58,934 bases of DNA from Pseudomonas botevensis (GCF_019145475.1 NZ_JAHTKI010000029.1:1-58934); one strand, 5' to 3'. Positions 1 through 10,666 are shown, counted from the stretch's first letter. Notes: generated by a model not told the origin, from the letters alone. Made by a program: numbers and translations.

Positions 1-2332
1 GTTCGGCACCGTGCTGATGGGCCGCATGCAGGGCGGGGCGGGTGCCGACCGGGGGCTGGGGATGTTCATCAACACCTTGCCGCTGCGGGTCGACATCGGC
101 GGGCAAACGGTGCGCGACGGGGTCAAGGCCACCCACGCGCAACTCACCGCACTGCTCGGCCATGAGCACGCCTCGCTGGCGCTGGCCCAGCGTTGCAGTG
201 GGGTGGCCGCGCCGGCGCCGCTGTTCAGCGCAATGCTCAACTATCGACACAGCGCCGCTGAACCCCTGCATTCGCAGGCCCATGACGCCTGGCAAGGCAT
301 CGAGACCCTGACCGCCGAAGAGCGCACCAACTACCCGTTGAGCCTTAACGTCGATGATCTGGGAGCCGGGTTCCGGCTCACCGCGATCACCTCGGCACAG
401 ATTGGTGCGCAGCGGATCTGCGATTACCTGCAAACCGCGCTGAGCAATCTGGTCGAAGCGCTGGAGCAGGCGCCGCAACAACCCCTCGATCGCCTGTCGA
501 TCCTGCCGGACGCAGAGCGCCAGCGGTTGCTGTTCGGACTCAATGCCACGGCGGTCGATTACAACCTGGAGCAGACCTTGCACGGGCTGTTCGAAGCGCA
601 GGTGGCGCGCACGCCGCAAGCGCTGGCGTTGCAGAGCGACGGGTCGCGATTGAGCTTCAAACAGTTGAATGACCGCGCCAACTGTCTGGCCCATCATCTG
701 CGCAGCCTCGGCGTGGGGCCGGATTCGCGGGTGGCGATCTGCGTCGAACGCAGCGCGCACATGGTCATCGGCCTGCTGGCGATCCTCAAGGCGGGCGGCG
801 GTTATGTGCCGGTGGACCCGGATTACCCGCCGGAGCGGATCGCCTACATGCTGGCGGACAGCGCGCCGGTGGCCGTGCTGGTTCACGCCGCGACCCGCGA
901 GGTGCCGGGGGCGCTGGCGGTGCCAGTGGTCGATCTGGATCGGGCCGACTGGCACGAGCTGCCGGCGGACAATCCGCAAGTGCCGGGTTTGACGGCGGCG
1001 CACCTGGCCTACGTGATCTACACCTCGGGTTCCACCGGCCAGCCCAAAGGCGTGGCCAACGAGCATGGAGCGGTGGTCAACCGCTTGCTGTGGATGCAGG
1101 ACGCTTACCCGCTGACGGCCGAAGATGCGGTGCTGCAAAAGACCCCGTTCAGTTTCGACGTTTCGGTCTGGGAGTTTTTCTGGCCGCTGATGACCGGGGC
1201 GCGGCTGGTCGTGGCCCGTCCCGGCGGGCACAAGGAACCGACCTACCTGAGTGACGTGATCGCAGCCGAACGGATCACCACGCTGCATTTCGTGCCGTCG
1301 ATGCTCGATGTGTTTCTTGCCCATGGGCAGACCGCTCGCTGCGCCGGACTGCGTCAGGTGATGTGCAGCGGCGAGGCGTTGCCCGGCGGCCTGGTGCGGC
1401 GCTTCAAGCAGCAATTGCCGGTCAGTCGGTTGCACAACCTGTACGGCCCGACCGAAGCGGCAGTGGATGTCACCGCGTGGGATTGCGCCGGGCCGCTGGC
1501 GGACACGCCGGACAACACGCCGATCGGCAAACCGATCGCCAACACCCGGATGTACATCCTCGACGCCTTGCAGCAACCGGTGCCGCAAGGTGTGGCCGGC
1601 GAGTTGTACATCGGTGGGGTGCAGGTGGCGCGCGGTTATCTGAATCGGCCGGAACTGAGCGCCGAGCGCTTCCTCAAGGACCCGTTCAGTGCATCGGCGC
1701 AAGCACGGATGTACCGCACCGGCGACGTCGCCCGTTACCGCGCGGACGGCAACATCGAGTACCTGGGACGCAACGACGATCAGGTGAAAATCCGTGGCCT
1801 GCGCATTGAACTGGGCGAAATCCAGGCACGGCTGACGCAGATTGCCGGCGTCCAGGAAGCGGCGGTGCTGGCCCGTGAGGACGTACCGGGAGACAAACGT
1901 CTGGTGGCCTATTACACCGGGGCGCGGCTGGAGATCGACATCTTGCGCGGGCATTTGCTGGAGCACCTGCCGGATTACATGGTGCCCGCCGTGTTCATCC
2001 ACCTCGATGCCTTGCCGCTCAGCCCCAACGGCAAGCTTGAGCGCAAGGCCTTGCCGGCGCCGGATCTGGCGGCGCTCACGAGCCGTGAATACGAAGCCCC
2101 GGTCGGCGAAATGGAAATCCTCCTGGCGCGGCTGTGGTGCGAGTTGCTCAACGTCGAACGGGTCGGGCGGCACGATCATTTCTTCGAGCTGGGCGGGCAT
2201 TCCTTGCTGGCGGTCAGTCTGATCGGCCGGCTGCAACAGGAAGGTGTGGAAGCCGATGTCCGGGCGCTGTTCGAGCAACCGACCCTGGCCGGTTACGCGG
2301 CCCTCACGGAAAGAATGGAGATCGTCCTGTGA
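1..2332 (+). CDS. NRPS, partial: end of C domain, Ser-type A domain, T domain
   Basis: The frame is open to the left edge, so the 5' part is missing. What remains is the C-terminal half of a condensation domain, a full adenylation domain (core YTSGSTGQPKG near nt 1020, YGPTE near 1443, YRTGD near 1711, NGKLERK near 2030) and a thiolation domain with GGHSLLA, its phosphopantetheine serine codon at 2201. The pocket read by alignment to the GrsA code is D-V-W-H-M-S-L-V-D, the usual serine type in Pseudomonas lipopeptide synthetases. The truncated C domain matches almost word for word (FGTVLMGRMQG) the dual condensation/epimerisation domain of the next gene, so it is probably of that type. The stop overlaps the next start by 4 nt. 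This is the last module of a middle NRPS subunit; seeing no TE fits hand-over to the next protein. Family certain, amino acid well supported. Confidence 0.95.
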   Translation, partial: FGTVLMGRMQGGAGADRGLGMFINTLPLRVDIGGQTVRDGVKATHAQLTALLGHEHASLALAQRCSGVAAPAPLFSAMLNYRHSAAEPLHSQAHDAWQGIETLTAEERTNYPLSLNVDDLGAGFRLTAITSAQIGAQRICDYLQTALSNLVEALEQAPQQPLDRLSILPDAERQRLLFGLNATAVDYNLEQTLHGLFEAQVARTPQALALQSDGSRLSFKQLNDRANCLAHHLRSLGVGPDSRVAICVERSAHMVIGLLAILKAGGGYVPVDPDYPPERIAYMLADSAPVAVLVHAATREVPGALAVPVVDLDRADWHELPADNPQVPGLTAAHLAYVIYTSGSTGQPKGVANEHGAVVNRLLWMQDAYPLTAEDAVLQKTPFSFDVSVWEFFWPLMTGARLVVARPGGHKEPTYLSDVIAAERITTLHFVPSMLDVFLAHGQTARCAGLRQVMCSGEALPGGLVRRFKQQLPVSRLHNLYGPTEAAVDVTAWDCAGPLADTPDNTPIGKPIANTRMYILDALQQPVPQGVAGELYIGGVQVARGYLNRPELSAERFLKDPFSASAQARMYRTGDVARYRADGNIEYLGRNDDQVKIRGLRIELGEIQARLTQIAGVQEAAVLAREDVPGDKRLVAYYTGARLEIDILRGHLLEHLPDYMVPAVFIHLDALPLSPNGKLERKALPAPDLAALTSREYEAPVGEMEILLARLWCELLNVERVGRHDHFFELGGHSLLAVSLIGRLQQEGVEADVRALFEQPTLAGYAALTERMEIVL

Positions 2333-5300
2333 ATGTGAATGAACTGTTGGCGACATTGAAGGCAAAGGACATCCAGCTGGCGGTCGCGCAGGGGCAGTTG
2401 CGGGTCAACGGCAACAAACAGGCCTTGAGCGAGCCGGCATTGCTGGCGGCGTTGCGCGAGCACAAACCGGAGCTGATCGAGATGATCGAGGCTGGCGCGT
2501 ATGCCGCGACCCGCACGGGGCAGGTCGAGGTGCCGGCCAATGGCATCGTCGCCGGAACCACGCGGATCACTCCGGCGATGCTGACGCTGGCCGACGTCAG
2601 CCAGGACACCCTCGATCACCTGGTCGAGGCGATTCCCGGTGGCGCCGCCAATGTCCAGGACATCTACCCGCTGACGCCGTTGCAGGAAGGCATCCTCTAC
2701 CACCACGCCAGTGCCGTGCAGGGCGATCCGTATGTGATGCAGGCGCATTTTGCGTTCAGCACGCGGGAGCGGCTGCAAGCGTTCGTCCAGGCGTTGCAGG
2801 CTGTGATCGAGCGCCATGACATTTTGCGCACCGCCATCGTCTGGGAAGGCCTGGATACGCCGCTGCAAGTGGTGCTGAGAAACGCCGAACTGCCGCTGGA
2901 AGAGGTGCAACTCGATGCCGCCGAGGGTGACGTGCTGATGCAGTTGCATGAGCGCTTCGACGCCCGGCATTTCCGCCTCGACGTTACCCGGGCGCCGTTG
3001 CTGCGGCTGGTGCATGCCTGGGACGCGAAGGCTGAGCGCATCGTTGCGATGCTGCTGTTTCATCACATGGCGATGGACCACTCGGCGCTCGCGGTGGTCA
3101 GTCAGGAAATGCAGGCCTGTCTGTCAGGGCAGGGCGCGAAACTGGGGCCGCCCGTGCCGTTTCGCAACTATGTGGCCCAGGCACGCCTGGGCATCAGCGA
3201 GGCGGGGCACGAGGCGTTCTTCCGCGAAATGCTCGGCGATATCGACGAACCGACGCTGCCGTTCGGCCTGCAAGGCGTGCATGGCGACGGCAGCGACATC
3301 GAAGAACTCAGCGTGCCGCTTGCGCCGCTGTTGGGCCAACGCCTGCGCAGCCGGGCGCGATTGCTCGGGGTGAGCGTCGCCAGTCTGTTCCATCTCGCTT
3401 GGGGGCAAGTGCTCAATGCGCTCACCGGCAAGTCCCCTGTGGTGTTCGGCACCGTGCTGATGGGGCGCATGCAGGGCGCTGAGTCCACCGACCGGGCGCT
3501 GGGAATTTTCATCAATACCCTGCCGTTGCGGGTCGAGGTCGGTGCGCAGTCTGCAAGCGACGCGGTGAAGGCGACCCACGCACGCCTGACCACCCTGATG
3601 CGCCATGAGCACGCGCCGTTGGCACTGGCCCAGCGTTGCAGCGGCGTGGTCGGGTCCGCGCCGTTGTTCAGCTCGCTGCTCAATTACCGGCACAGCGCTT
3701 CAAGCGCCAATGCCGACGCCGCAGCGCTGTCTGCGTGGGAAGGCATCAGCGTCCTGCGTTCGGAGGAACGGACCAACTATCCGCTGACCTTGAGCATCGA
3801 CGACTTCGGTGATCGCTTCAGCCTGACCCTGCTGGCGACCCGGGCCGTCGAGGCGCAACGGATCTGCACCTACATGCTCTGCGCGGTGGAGCAACTGCTG
3901 CTGGCACTGGAGCAGGCGCCGGATAGCCCGGTGAATCAGTTGTCGGTGATGTCCTCCACTGAACGCGAGCAGGTGCTGACGCACTTCAATGCCAGCCAGG
4001 TCGAGTACCCACGGGGGCAGACGATTCATCAACGTTTCGAAGCGCAGGTCGTGGCCCGACCGGACGCACTGGCGGCGGTGCATCTGGGGGCGCAATTGAC
4101 GTTCGCCGCGCTGAACCAGCAGGCCAACGCCCTGGCCCATCAGTTGATCGGGCTGGGCGTGCGGCCCGATGACCGGGTGGCGGTGGTCGCCCGGCGAGGC
4201 CTGGACACCCTGGCCGGATTGCTCGCGGTGCTCAAGGCCGGGGCCGGTTATGTGCCGGTCGATCCGGCGCATCCGGCCGAACGCCTGAGCTATCTGCTCG
4301 GCGACTGCGCGCCGGTGGCGATCCTGACCACCCGCGATCTGCTGGCACGCTTGCCGGCGCTGGAGTTGCCGGTCCTCGACCTCGATCCGCGCGACTGGCC
4401 GTCCGGCCATGGCGCCAATCCCGACGTGCCGGGACTGTCCGATGCACACTTGGCGTATGTGATCTACACCTCCGGCTCCACCGGGTTGCCCAAGGGCGTG
4501 ATGGTCGAACACCGCACGCTGGCCAATCTGGTCGACTGGCATTGCGACGCCTTCGACCTGTGCGCCGGCCGCCACACCTCGAGTCTGGCCGGCTTCGGTT
4601 TCGACGCCATGGCCTGGGAAGTCTGGCCGGCGCTGTGTGCCGGCGCGACCCTGCATCTGGCCCCCGTGCAGGAGGGCAGCGAAGACGTCGACGGGTTGCT
4701 CGCCTGGTGGCGTGCGCAACCGCTGGATGTGAGTTTTCTGCCGACCCCGGTCGCCGAATACGCCTTCAGCCAGAATCTCGAACACCCGACGTTGCGCACG
4801 CTGTTGATCGGCGGTGATCGCCTGCGCCAGTTCTCGCGCAACCGGACTTTCGATGTGATCAACAACTACGGCCCGACCGAGGCCTCGGTGGTCGCCACGT
4901 CCGGGCGGATCGAGGCGGGGGATGCGTTGCACATCGGCAAACCGGTGAGCAACACCACGATTTACCTGCTCGACGAGCAGCAACGGCCGGTGCCGATTGG
5001 CGTGGCCGGGGAACTGTATATCGGCGGCAGCGGCGTTGCCCGTGGTTACTTGAACCGGGCGCAACTGACCGCCGAGCGGTTCCTGCTCGACCCTTTCAGC
5101 AGCGTACCGAATGCCCGCCTGTATCGCACCGGCGACCTGGCGCGCTGGCGCGCCGACGGGACCCTCGAATACCTGGGACGCAACGACGATCAGGTGAAAA
5201 TCCGTGGCGTGCGCATCGAGTTGGGAGAAATCGAAACCCGCCTCAACCAGCTCCCCGGTATTCAGGAAGCGGTGTTGCTGGCGCGCGAAGACCAACCCGG

Positions 5301-8300
5301 ACAGCCGCGACTGGTGGCCTATTTCACTGAACAGCCGCAGGTCGAGGCGTTGGCGGTCGCACAATTGCGCGCCCATCTGGCGAGCCAGTTGCCGGACTAC
5401 ATGGTCCCGGCCGCGTTCGTCAGGCTCGACGCGATGCCGTTGACCACCAACGGCAAACTGGACCGCAAGGCCTTGCCGAAACCGGAACGGGCGGCGCTGT
5501 TCACCCGCGAATACGAGGCGCCCCAGGGCGAGGTGGAAACCACACTGGCGCAGATCTGGGCCGAGGTGTTGCAGGTTGAACGGGTCGGGCGCCAGGACCA
5601 TTTCTTCGAGTTGGGCGGGCATTCGTTGCTGGCCATGCGCATGGTCGCCCAGGTGCGTCAGCGGCTGGGCATCGAACTGGCGCTCGGCGAGTTGTTCGCC
5701 AGTGCCGAACTGGCGGCAGTGGCTCAGGTGCTGACCCAGGCCGGGCGCTGCACGCAACCGGCGATCCTGCCGGTTTCGCGCGAGGGCGTGCTGCCGCTGT
5801 CCTTCTCCCAGCAACGCTTCTGGTTTCTGGCGCAGATGGAAGGCGCCAACACCGCCTACAACATTCCGATCGGCCTGCGTCTGCGTGGTGCGCTCGATAC
5901 CGACGCCCTGCAACGGGCGCTGGCCCGGATCGTCGCCCGGCACGAAAGCCTGCGCAGCCGTTTCGCGCCGCTCGACGGCGAGGCGCAGGTATTGATTGCC
6001 CCGGCGGACAGCGGCGTGCTGCTGCGCGTCGAGGATTTGCGCCGGCATCCGCAGGCCGACGAAACGTTGCAGGCCCTCGTACAGGGTGAAGCCTCGGGGC
6101 CGTTCGACTTGCAGAACGACCCGTTGATCCGGGGCCGACTGGTGCGGCTGGCCGATGATCACCATGTGCTGTTGATCACCCTGCATCACATCATCTCCGA
6201 CGGTTGGTCGATGGACGTGCTGACCCGCGAACTGATGGCGCTGTACCAGGCGTTCAGCCATGGCACGCCAGATCCGTTGCCGCCACTGACCTTGCAATAC
6301 ACCGACTACGCGGTGTGGCAGCGTCGCTGGCTGAGCGGCGAAGTGTTGCAGCGCCAGAGCGAGTACTGGAAAAACACCTTGGCCGAGGCTCCGGCCTTGC
6401 TGACACTGCCCACCGACCGCCCCCGGCCATTGCAGCAGGACTACGCCGGCAGCAGCCTCGAGATAGCGCTGGACGAACGCTTGAGCGCCGGACTCAAGGC
6501 CCTGAGCCAACGGCATGGGGTGACGCTGTACATGACCATGCTGAGCGCGTGGGCGATGTTGCTCAGTCGTCTGTCCGGGCAGGCCGATGTGGTGATCGGC
6601 TCGCCGGTGGCCAACCGCACGCGGGCCGAAGTCGAGGGCCTGATCGGGCTGTTCGTCAACACCCTGGCGCTGCGCGTCGATACGTCGGGCGAGTTGAGTG
6701 GCGAAGCGTTGCTGGCGCGGGTCAAGGCCCTGACACTGGAGGCCCAGGCGCATCAGGATCTGCCGTTCGAGCAAGTGGTGGAAATCGCCAGGCCGGCCCG
6801 CAGCCTGGCCCACAGCCCGTTGTTCCAGACCATGCTCAACTGGCGCAACGGCGACGGTCCGGCACTGACTTTGGGGGATCTGACCCTGGAGGCGGTGGCC
6901 GAGCCAAGTCATTTCGCCAAGTTCGACCTGACCCTGACATTGGGCGAGACGCAAGAGCGGATCGGTGGCTGGCTGGAGTACGCCACGGCACTGTTCGATG
7001 AAAGCACGGCGCAGCGATATGTCGGTTACTTCACGCGGCTGCTGGAGGCGATGGTCGCCAACGATCAGACGGTCCTTGAGCATGTGCCAATGCTTGACGA
7101 TCAGGAGCGGCAACGGCTGCTGAGCGATTTCAACGCCACCGCGCGGACGTTTCCGCAAGCGCTGACGGTGCATCGGGTGTTCGAGCAGTACGCGGCGCAG
7201 CAACCGCAGGCTGTAGCGGCGGTCCACGGCGCGCGCTCGATGACCTACGCCGAACTGAATCGCAGCGCCAACCAGCTCGCCCATCATCTGATCGCCCAAG
7301 GCGTGCAGCCCGGCGATCATCTGGCGATCCTGCTGCCACGCTCGCTGGAGCTGTTGATCGCGCAATTGGCCGTGGGCAAGTGCGCGGCGGCGTATGTGCC
7401 GCTGGACATCAACGCGCCCGCCGAGCGCCAGGCGTTCATGGTCCAGGACTGTCAGGCGGTCGCGCTGCTCACCGGCAGTGGCGTGACAGTGGATTACCCG
7501 GTGCGCCGAATGGATCTGGACACCCTGGACCTCGCCGGGTCGGCTACCCACGATCCGGCACTGGCGCAGTCCTCCGAATCGCTGGCGTACATCATGTACA
7601 CCTCCGGCTCCACCGGCACACCGAAAGGCGTGATGGTGCCGCATCGGGGCATCACCCGACTGGTGATCAACAACGGCTACGCCGACTTCAACCAGGATGA
7701 CCGCGTGGCATTCGCCTCCAACCCGGCGTTCGACGCCAGCACCATGGACGTCTGGGGGGCGCTGCTCAACGGTGGGCAGGTGGCGGTGATCGATCACGCG
7801 ACCCTGCTCGATCCACAGGCCTTCGGTCGCGAGCTGAGCCGGTGCGGGGCGACGATCCTGTTCGTCACCACCGCGCTGTTCAATCAATACGTGCAGTTGA
7901 TTCCGCAAGCCCTCAAGGGCCTGCGCATTCTGCTGTGCGGTGGTGAGCGCGGGGATCCGGCAGCGTTCCGCAAACTGTTGGCCGACGCGCCGGAGCTGCG
8001 CCTGGTGCATTGCTACGGCCCGACCGAAACCACCACCTATGCCACCACTTTCGAGGTGCGGGACGTGGCGGCGGACGCCGACAGCGTGTCGATTGGCGGC
8101 CCGATTGCCAACACTCGGGTATATGTGCTCGACGCGCGGCAGCAGCCGGTGCCGCTCGGCGTCACCGGCGAGTTGTACATCGGCGGCCAGGGGGTTGCCT
8201 TGGGCTACCTGAACCGGCCGCAACTGAGCGCGGAAAAATTCCTCGACGATCCGTTCAGTGACGAACCCGAGGCGTTGATGTACCGCACCGGCGACCTGGT

Positions 8301-10629
8301 GCGCTGGCTGGCGCCGGGGCAGCTGGAGTGCATCGGCCGCAACGACGATCAAGTGAAAATCCGTGGTTTCCGCATCGAACTCGGGGAAATCGAAAGCCGC
8401 CTGCTCGGCTGCCCGGGCGTCAAGGAATCGGTGGTACTGGCCCGGCAAGAAGGCCAGGAACCGACCCGGCTGGTGGCATATTACACGGCGCACGATCCCG
8501 CGCTGGAAAGCGCGACCCTGCGCGCGTTGCTGCAAGCGCGACTGCCGGAGTACATGGTGCCGACCGCGTGGGTGGCGCTGGCAAGTCTGCCGCTGAACAA
8601 CAACGGCAAAGTCGACCGCAAGGCGTTGCCGGCGCCAACGCAGCAAGCGTTGCTCAGCCGCGTCTATGAGGCGCCGGCCGGCCCGCTGGAAGAGTCTCTG
8701 GCGCAATGTTGGGCCGAGGTGCTGCAGGTGGAGCAGATCGGTCGTCACGACAACTTCTTCGAACTGGGCGGACATTCGCTGTTGGCGGTGCGTCTGGTGG
8801 GTCTGATGCAGCAGGCCGGCATGGCGATGTCGCTGGCCGAGTTGTTCCAGGCGCCGAGTGTCGAATCCGCCGCCACGCTGCTCAGCCGGCGCAATGGCGC
8901 GCTCGATCAGCAGGACGGATTGATCGTGGTGCGCACTGGTGAGCAGGGCACGCCGTTGTTCCTCGTCCACGAATTCAGCGGCCGGGAGCTGTACTTCCCG
9001 GCGCTGGGCATGCACATCGGCGGCGACTTCCCGATCTATGGCTTGCCGGGCATCGACCTCGGCCAGCCGCAACTGCGCACCATGGAATGCTTGGCGAGAC
9101 GACTGGTCGGGATCATTCGCGCCCGTCAGCCCCACGGGCCGTACCGGCTGGCGGGGTGGTCGTTCGGTGGCGTGCTGGCCTATGAGATTGCCCAGCAACT
9201 GCTCGGCATGGATGAGGTGGTGGCTTTCGTCGGGCTGATCGATACCTATGTGCCGCGCCTGGCCGATCCTGACAAGGCGCGCTGGAACGATGCGCACGTA
9301 CACAAGCGCCAATTGCTCCTGCACTGCACGGCGCATTGGGCCGGGCATGAAGCGCAGGGGCAGGAGGCTTTGGCTCGTCTGGCGCTGCTCCAGGCCGAAC
9401 TCGAACACCTGGAGTTTGCCGAACTGTTCAAGCGCTGCCGGCAGCAAAAACTGCTGCGGCCCGAGTTGGCGGTGGTCGCTGCGGCGGACGCCTGGCATTA
9501 CCTGGATCGCGAAGTGGCCCACGGGCATGCGCTCGCGCATTACCGGATCAGCCCGATCCCTGCGCCTTTGCATCTGTTGCGCGCCGAAGAGCGCTCGGCG
9601 CAAATGTCGCAGCTGAGCCTCACCCGGGGCTGGGCCGAAGAACTGCCAGGCAGCGAACTGCATTGCATCGAGGTGCCCGGCGATCACCAGAGCATGATGA
9701 AGGCGCCGCACATTCAGGCGTTGGGGCGTGCGCTGGGTGAGGCACTGGAGACAGCGGCCGCAACCGAATGCGCGGCGTATCAACCGCTGCTGACGATTCA
9801 GACCGGCCATCCCGGGCACGCGCCGATTTTCTGCTTGCCGGGGGCCGGCGACAGCGTGACCGGGTTCATCCACCTCACCGAGGCGCTGGGGCCGGAGTGG
9901 CCGATTCATGGTCTGCAACCCCGTGGCCTCGACGGCATCAGCGTGCCCCACAGCCAGGTGGAAAGCGCCGCCGGGTTTTATCTGCAAGCCATCGAAAAAC
10001 TCTACCCGCAAGGGCCGGTGCATCTGATCGGGCACTCGTTCGGCGGGTGGGTGGCGCATGCCATGGCGACGCAGTTGCAGGCCGCCGGACGCGAAGTGGC
10101 GTCACTGACGCTGATCGACAGCGAGTCCCCCGGTGGCAATGGCGTGGTCGGCAAGCCGTATACCCCCACCGCCGCGTTGCAACGCTTGATCGAGACGCTG
10201 CAACTGTCCGTCGGCAAGTCGCTGGGGATCGACCCGGCGACGTTCGCCGAAGCCGATGACACCACGCAAATGCGCCTGTTGCACGAAGGGATGGTGCGCG
10301 CCGGGGTGCTGACTGAACGGGCGGCGCCGAATGCGATGTCCGGCCCGGTGCGCACCTTCGCCACCGCGTTGCGCACGGTGTATCGGCCGACTCGGGCCTA
10401 CAGCGGTCCGGTGCGCCTGGCGCTGGTGGATGACCCGGTGCTGGACGCGGCGGGCAATCAGCGCGAGCAGGCGGCGATGGTCGAGGGCTGGCGGCGGCAG
10501 GTCACGGATCTGGCGGTGTGGTACGGGCCGGGCAACCACTTCACGATCCTCAAGGCACCCAATGTCTTCAGCCTCGCGGCGTGGTGGCATGACGGGCTGA
10601 CGGTGCCGGCCGGCGAAGTGTTGTCCTGA
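2329..10629 (+). CDS. NRPS, terminal subunit: dock-C/E-A(Leu)-T-C-A(Ile/Val)-T-TE-TE
   Basis: Protein of 2766 aa. Start GTG at 2329 overlaps the previous stop (GTGA), with GGAG 8 nt upstream. Residues 1-55 resemble a TubC-type docking domain. C1 carries HHASAVQGD at 125-133, the extended motif of dual condensation/epimerisation domains, and HHMAMDHS from H245. A1 (core near 713) has pocket D-A-W-F-L-G-N-V-V, the Pseudomonas leucine code; T1 serine is S1099. C2 has a normal HHIISDG (H1286) and looks like an LCL domain. A2 (core near 1757) reads D-A-M-F-L-G-C-T-Y, probably Ile or Val. T2 serine is S2150. Two thioesterases follow, with nucleophiles in GWSFGG (S2278) and GHSFGG (S2570), as is usual for Pseudomonas cyclic lipopeptides. 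Expected work: epimerise the incoming Ser, add L-Leu and a branched residue, then cyclise and release. The exact third residue is inferred. Confidence 0.95.
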   Translation: MNVNELLATLKAKDIQLAVAQGQLRVNGNKQALSEPALLAALREHKPELIEMIEAGAYAATRTGQVEVPANGIVAGTTRITPAMLTLADVSQDTLDHLVEAIPGGAANVQDIYPLTPLQEGILYHHASAVQGDPYVMQAHFAFSTRERLQAFVQALQAVIERHDILRTAIVWEGLDTPLQVVLRNAELPLEEVQLDAAEGDVLMQLHERFDARHFRLDVTRAPLLRLVHAWDAKAERIVAMLLFHHMAMDHSALAVVSQEMQACLSGQGAKLGPPVPFRNYVAQARLGISEAGHEAFFREMLGDIDEPTLPFGLQGVHGDGSDIEELSVPLAPLLGQRLRSRARLLGVSVASLFHLAWGQVLNALTGKSPVVFGTVLMGRMQGAESTDRALGIFINTLPLRVEVGAQSASDAVKATHARLTTLMRHEHAPLALAQRCSGVVGSAPLFSSLLNYRHSASSANADAAALSAWEGISVLRSEERTNYPLTLSIDDFGDRFSLTLLATRAVEAQRICTYMLCAVEQLLLALEQAPDSPVNQLSVMSSTEREQVLTHFNASQVEYPRGQTIHQRFEAQVVARPDALAAVHLGAQLTFAALNQQANALAHQLIGLGVRPDDRVAVVARRGLDTLAGLLAVLKAGAGYVPVDPAHPAERLSYLLGDCAPVAILTTRDLLARLPALELPVLDLDPRDWPSGHGANPDVPGLSDAHLAYVIYTSGSTGLPKGVMVEHRTLANLVDWHCDAFDLCAGRHTSSLAGFGFDAMAWEVWPALCAGATLHLAPVQEGSEDVDGLLAWWRAQPLDVSFLPTPVAEYAFSQNLEHPTLRTLLIGGDRLRQFSRNRTFDVINNYGPTEASVVATSGRIEAGDALHIGKPVSNTTIYLLDEQQRPVPIGVAGELYIGGSGVARGYLNRAQLTAERFLLDPFSSVPNARLYRTGDLARWRADGTLEYLGRNDDQVKIRGVRIELGEIETRLNQLPGIQEAVLLAREDQPGQPRLVAYFTEQPQVEALAVAQLRAHLASQLPDYMVPAAFVRLDAMPLTTNGKLDRKALPKPERAALFTREYEAPQGEVETTLAQIWAEVLQVERVGRQDHFFELGGHSLLAMRMVAQVRQRLGIELALGELFASAELAAVAQVLTQAGRCTQPAILPVSREGVLPLSFSQQRFWFLAQMEGANTAYNIPIGLRLRGALDTDALQRALARIVARHESLRSRFAPLDGEAQVLIAPADSGVLLRVEDLRRHPQADETLQALVQGEASGPFDLQNDPLIRGRLVRLADDHHVLLITLHHIISDGWSMDVLTRELMALYQAFSHGTPDPLPPLTLQYTDYAVWQRRWLSGEVLQRQSEYWKNTLAEAPALLTLPTDRPRPLQQDYAGSSLEIALDERLSAGLKALSQRHGVTLYMTMLSAWAMLLSRLSGQADVVIGSPVANRTRAEVEGLIGLFVNTLALRVDTSGELSGEALLARVKALTLEAQAHQDLPFEQVVEIARPARSLAHSPLFQTMLNWRNGDGPALTLGDLTLEAVAEPSHFAKFDLTLTLGETQERIGGWLEYATALFDESTAQRYVGYFTRLLEAMVANDQTVLEHVPMLDDQERQRLLSDFNATARTFPQALTVHRVFEQYAAQQPQAVAAVHGARSMTYAELNRSANQLAHHLIAQGVQPGDHLAILLPRSLELLIAQLAVGKCAAAYVPLDINAPAERQAFMVQDCQAVALLTGSGVTVDYPVRRMDLDTLDLAGSATHDPALAQSSESLAYIMYTSGSTGTPKGVMVPHRGITRLVINNGYADFNQDDRVAFASNPAFDASTMDVWGALLNGGQVAVIDHATLLDPQAFGRELSRCGATILFVTTALFNQYVQLIPQALKGLRILLCGGERGDPAAFRKLLADAPELRLVHCYGPTETTTYATTFEVRDVAADADSVSIGGPIANTRVYVLDARQQPVPLGVTGELYIGGQGVALGYLNRPQLSAEKFLDDPFSDEPEALMYRTGDLVRWLAPGQLECIGRNDDQVKIRGFRIELGEIESRLLGCPGVKESVVLARQEGQEPTRLVAYYTAHDPALESATLRALLQARLPEYMVPTAWVALASLPLNNNGKVDRKALPAPTQQALLSRVYEAPAGPLEESLAQCWAEVLQVEQIGRHDNFFELGGHSLLAVRLVGLMQQAGMAMSLAELFQAPSVESAATLLSRRNGALDQQDGLIVVRTGEQGTPLFLVHEFSGRELYFPALGMHIGGDFPIYGLPGIDLGQPQLRTMECLARRLVGIIRARQPHGPYRLAGWSFGGVLAYEIAQQLLGMDEVVAFVGLIDTYVPRLADPDKARWNDAHVHKRQLLLHCTAHWAGHEAQGQEALARLALLQAELEHLEFAELFKRCRQQKLLRPELAVVAAADAWHYLDREVAHGHALAHYRISPIPAPLHLLRAEERSAQMSQLSLTRGWAEELPGSELHCIEVPGDHQSMMKAPHIQALGRALGEALETAAATECAAYQPLLTIQTGHPGHAPIFCLPGAGDSVTGFIHLTEALGPEWPIHGLQPRGLDGISVPHSQVESAAGFYLQAIEKLYPQGPVHLIGHSFGGWVAHAMATQLQAAGREVASLTLIDSESPGGNGVVGKPYTPTAALQRLIETLQLSVGKSLGIDPATFAEADDTTQMRLLHEGMVRAGVLTERAAPNAMSGPVRTFATALRTVYRPTRAYSGPVRLALVDDPVLDAAGNQREQAAMVEGWRRQVTDLAVWYGPGNHFTILKAPNVFSLAAWWHDGLTVPAGEVLS

Positions 10630-10649
10630 ACGATGTTTTTCTCCTGGAG

Positions 10650-10666
10650 CCCGGCCACTGGCCGGG
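10650..10666 (+). repeat. Intercistronic hairpin between NRPS and macA
   Basis: CCCGGCC, loop ACT, GGCCGGG: a perfect 7-bp stem in the 66-nt gap. No T-run follows, so it is not a clear terminator. It may stabilise or partly attenuate the transcript between the NRPS and the exporter genes. Confidence 0.5.

Noticed and set aside
2134..2328. In-frame upstream extension of the terminal NRPS gene
   Set aside because: It overlaps the T domain of the preceding gene in another frame, has no ribosome site, and the GTGA overlap with GGAG at 2317 is a clear coupled start.
3700..10059. Very long minus-strand open frame opposite the terminal NRPS gene
   Set aside because: High-GC codon bias of the NRPS leaves the opposite strand free of stops; the translation is Arg/Gln/His-rich with no domain, and the plus strand has unmistakable C, A, T and TE domains.
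1..10629. Long internal repeats in the NRPS genes
   Set aside because: The similar stretches are the normal repeated C, A and T domains of an assembly line, not mobile or CRISPR repeats. No CRISPR array, IS element or tRNA was seen anywhere in the window.
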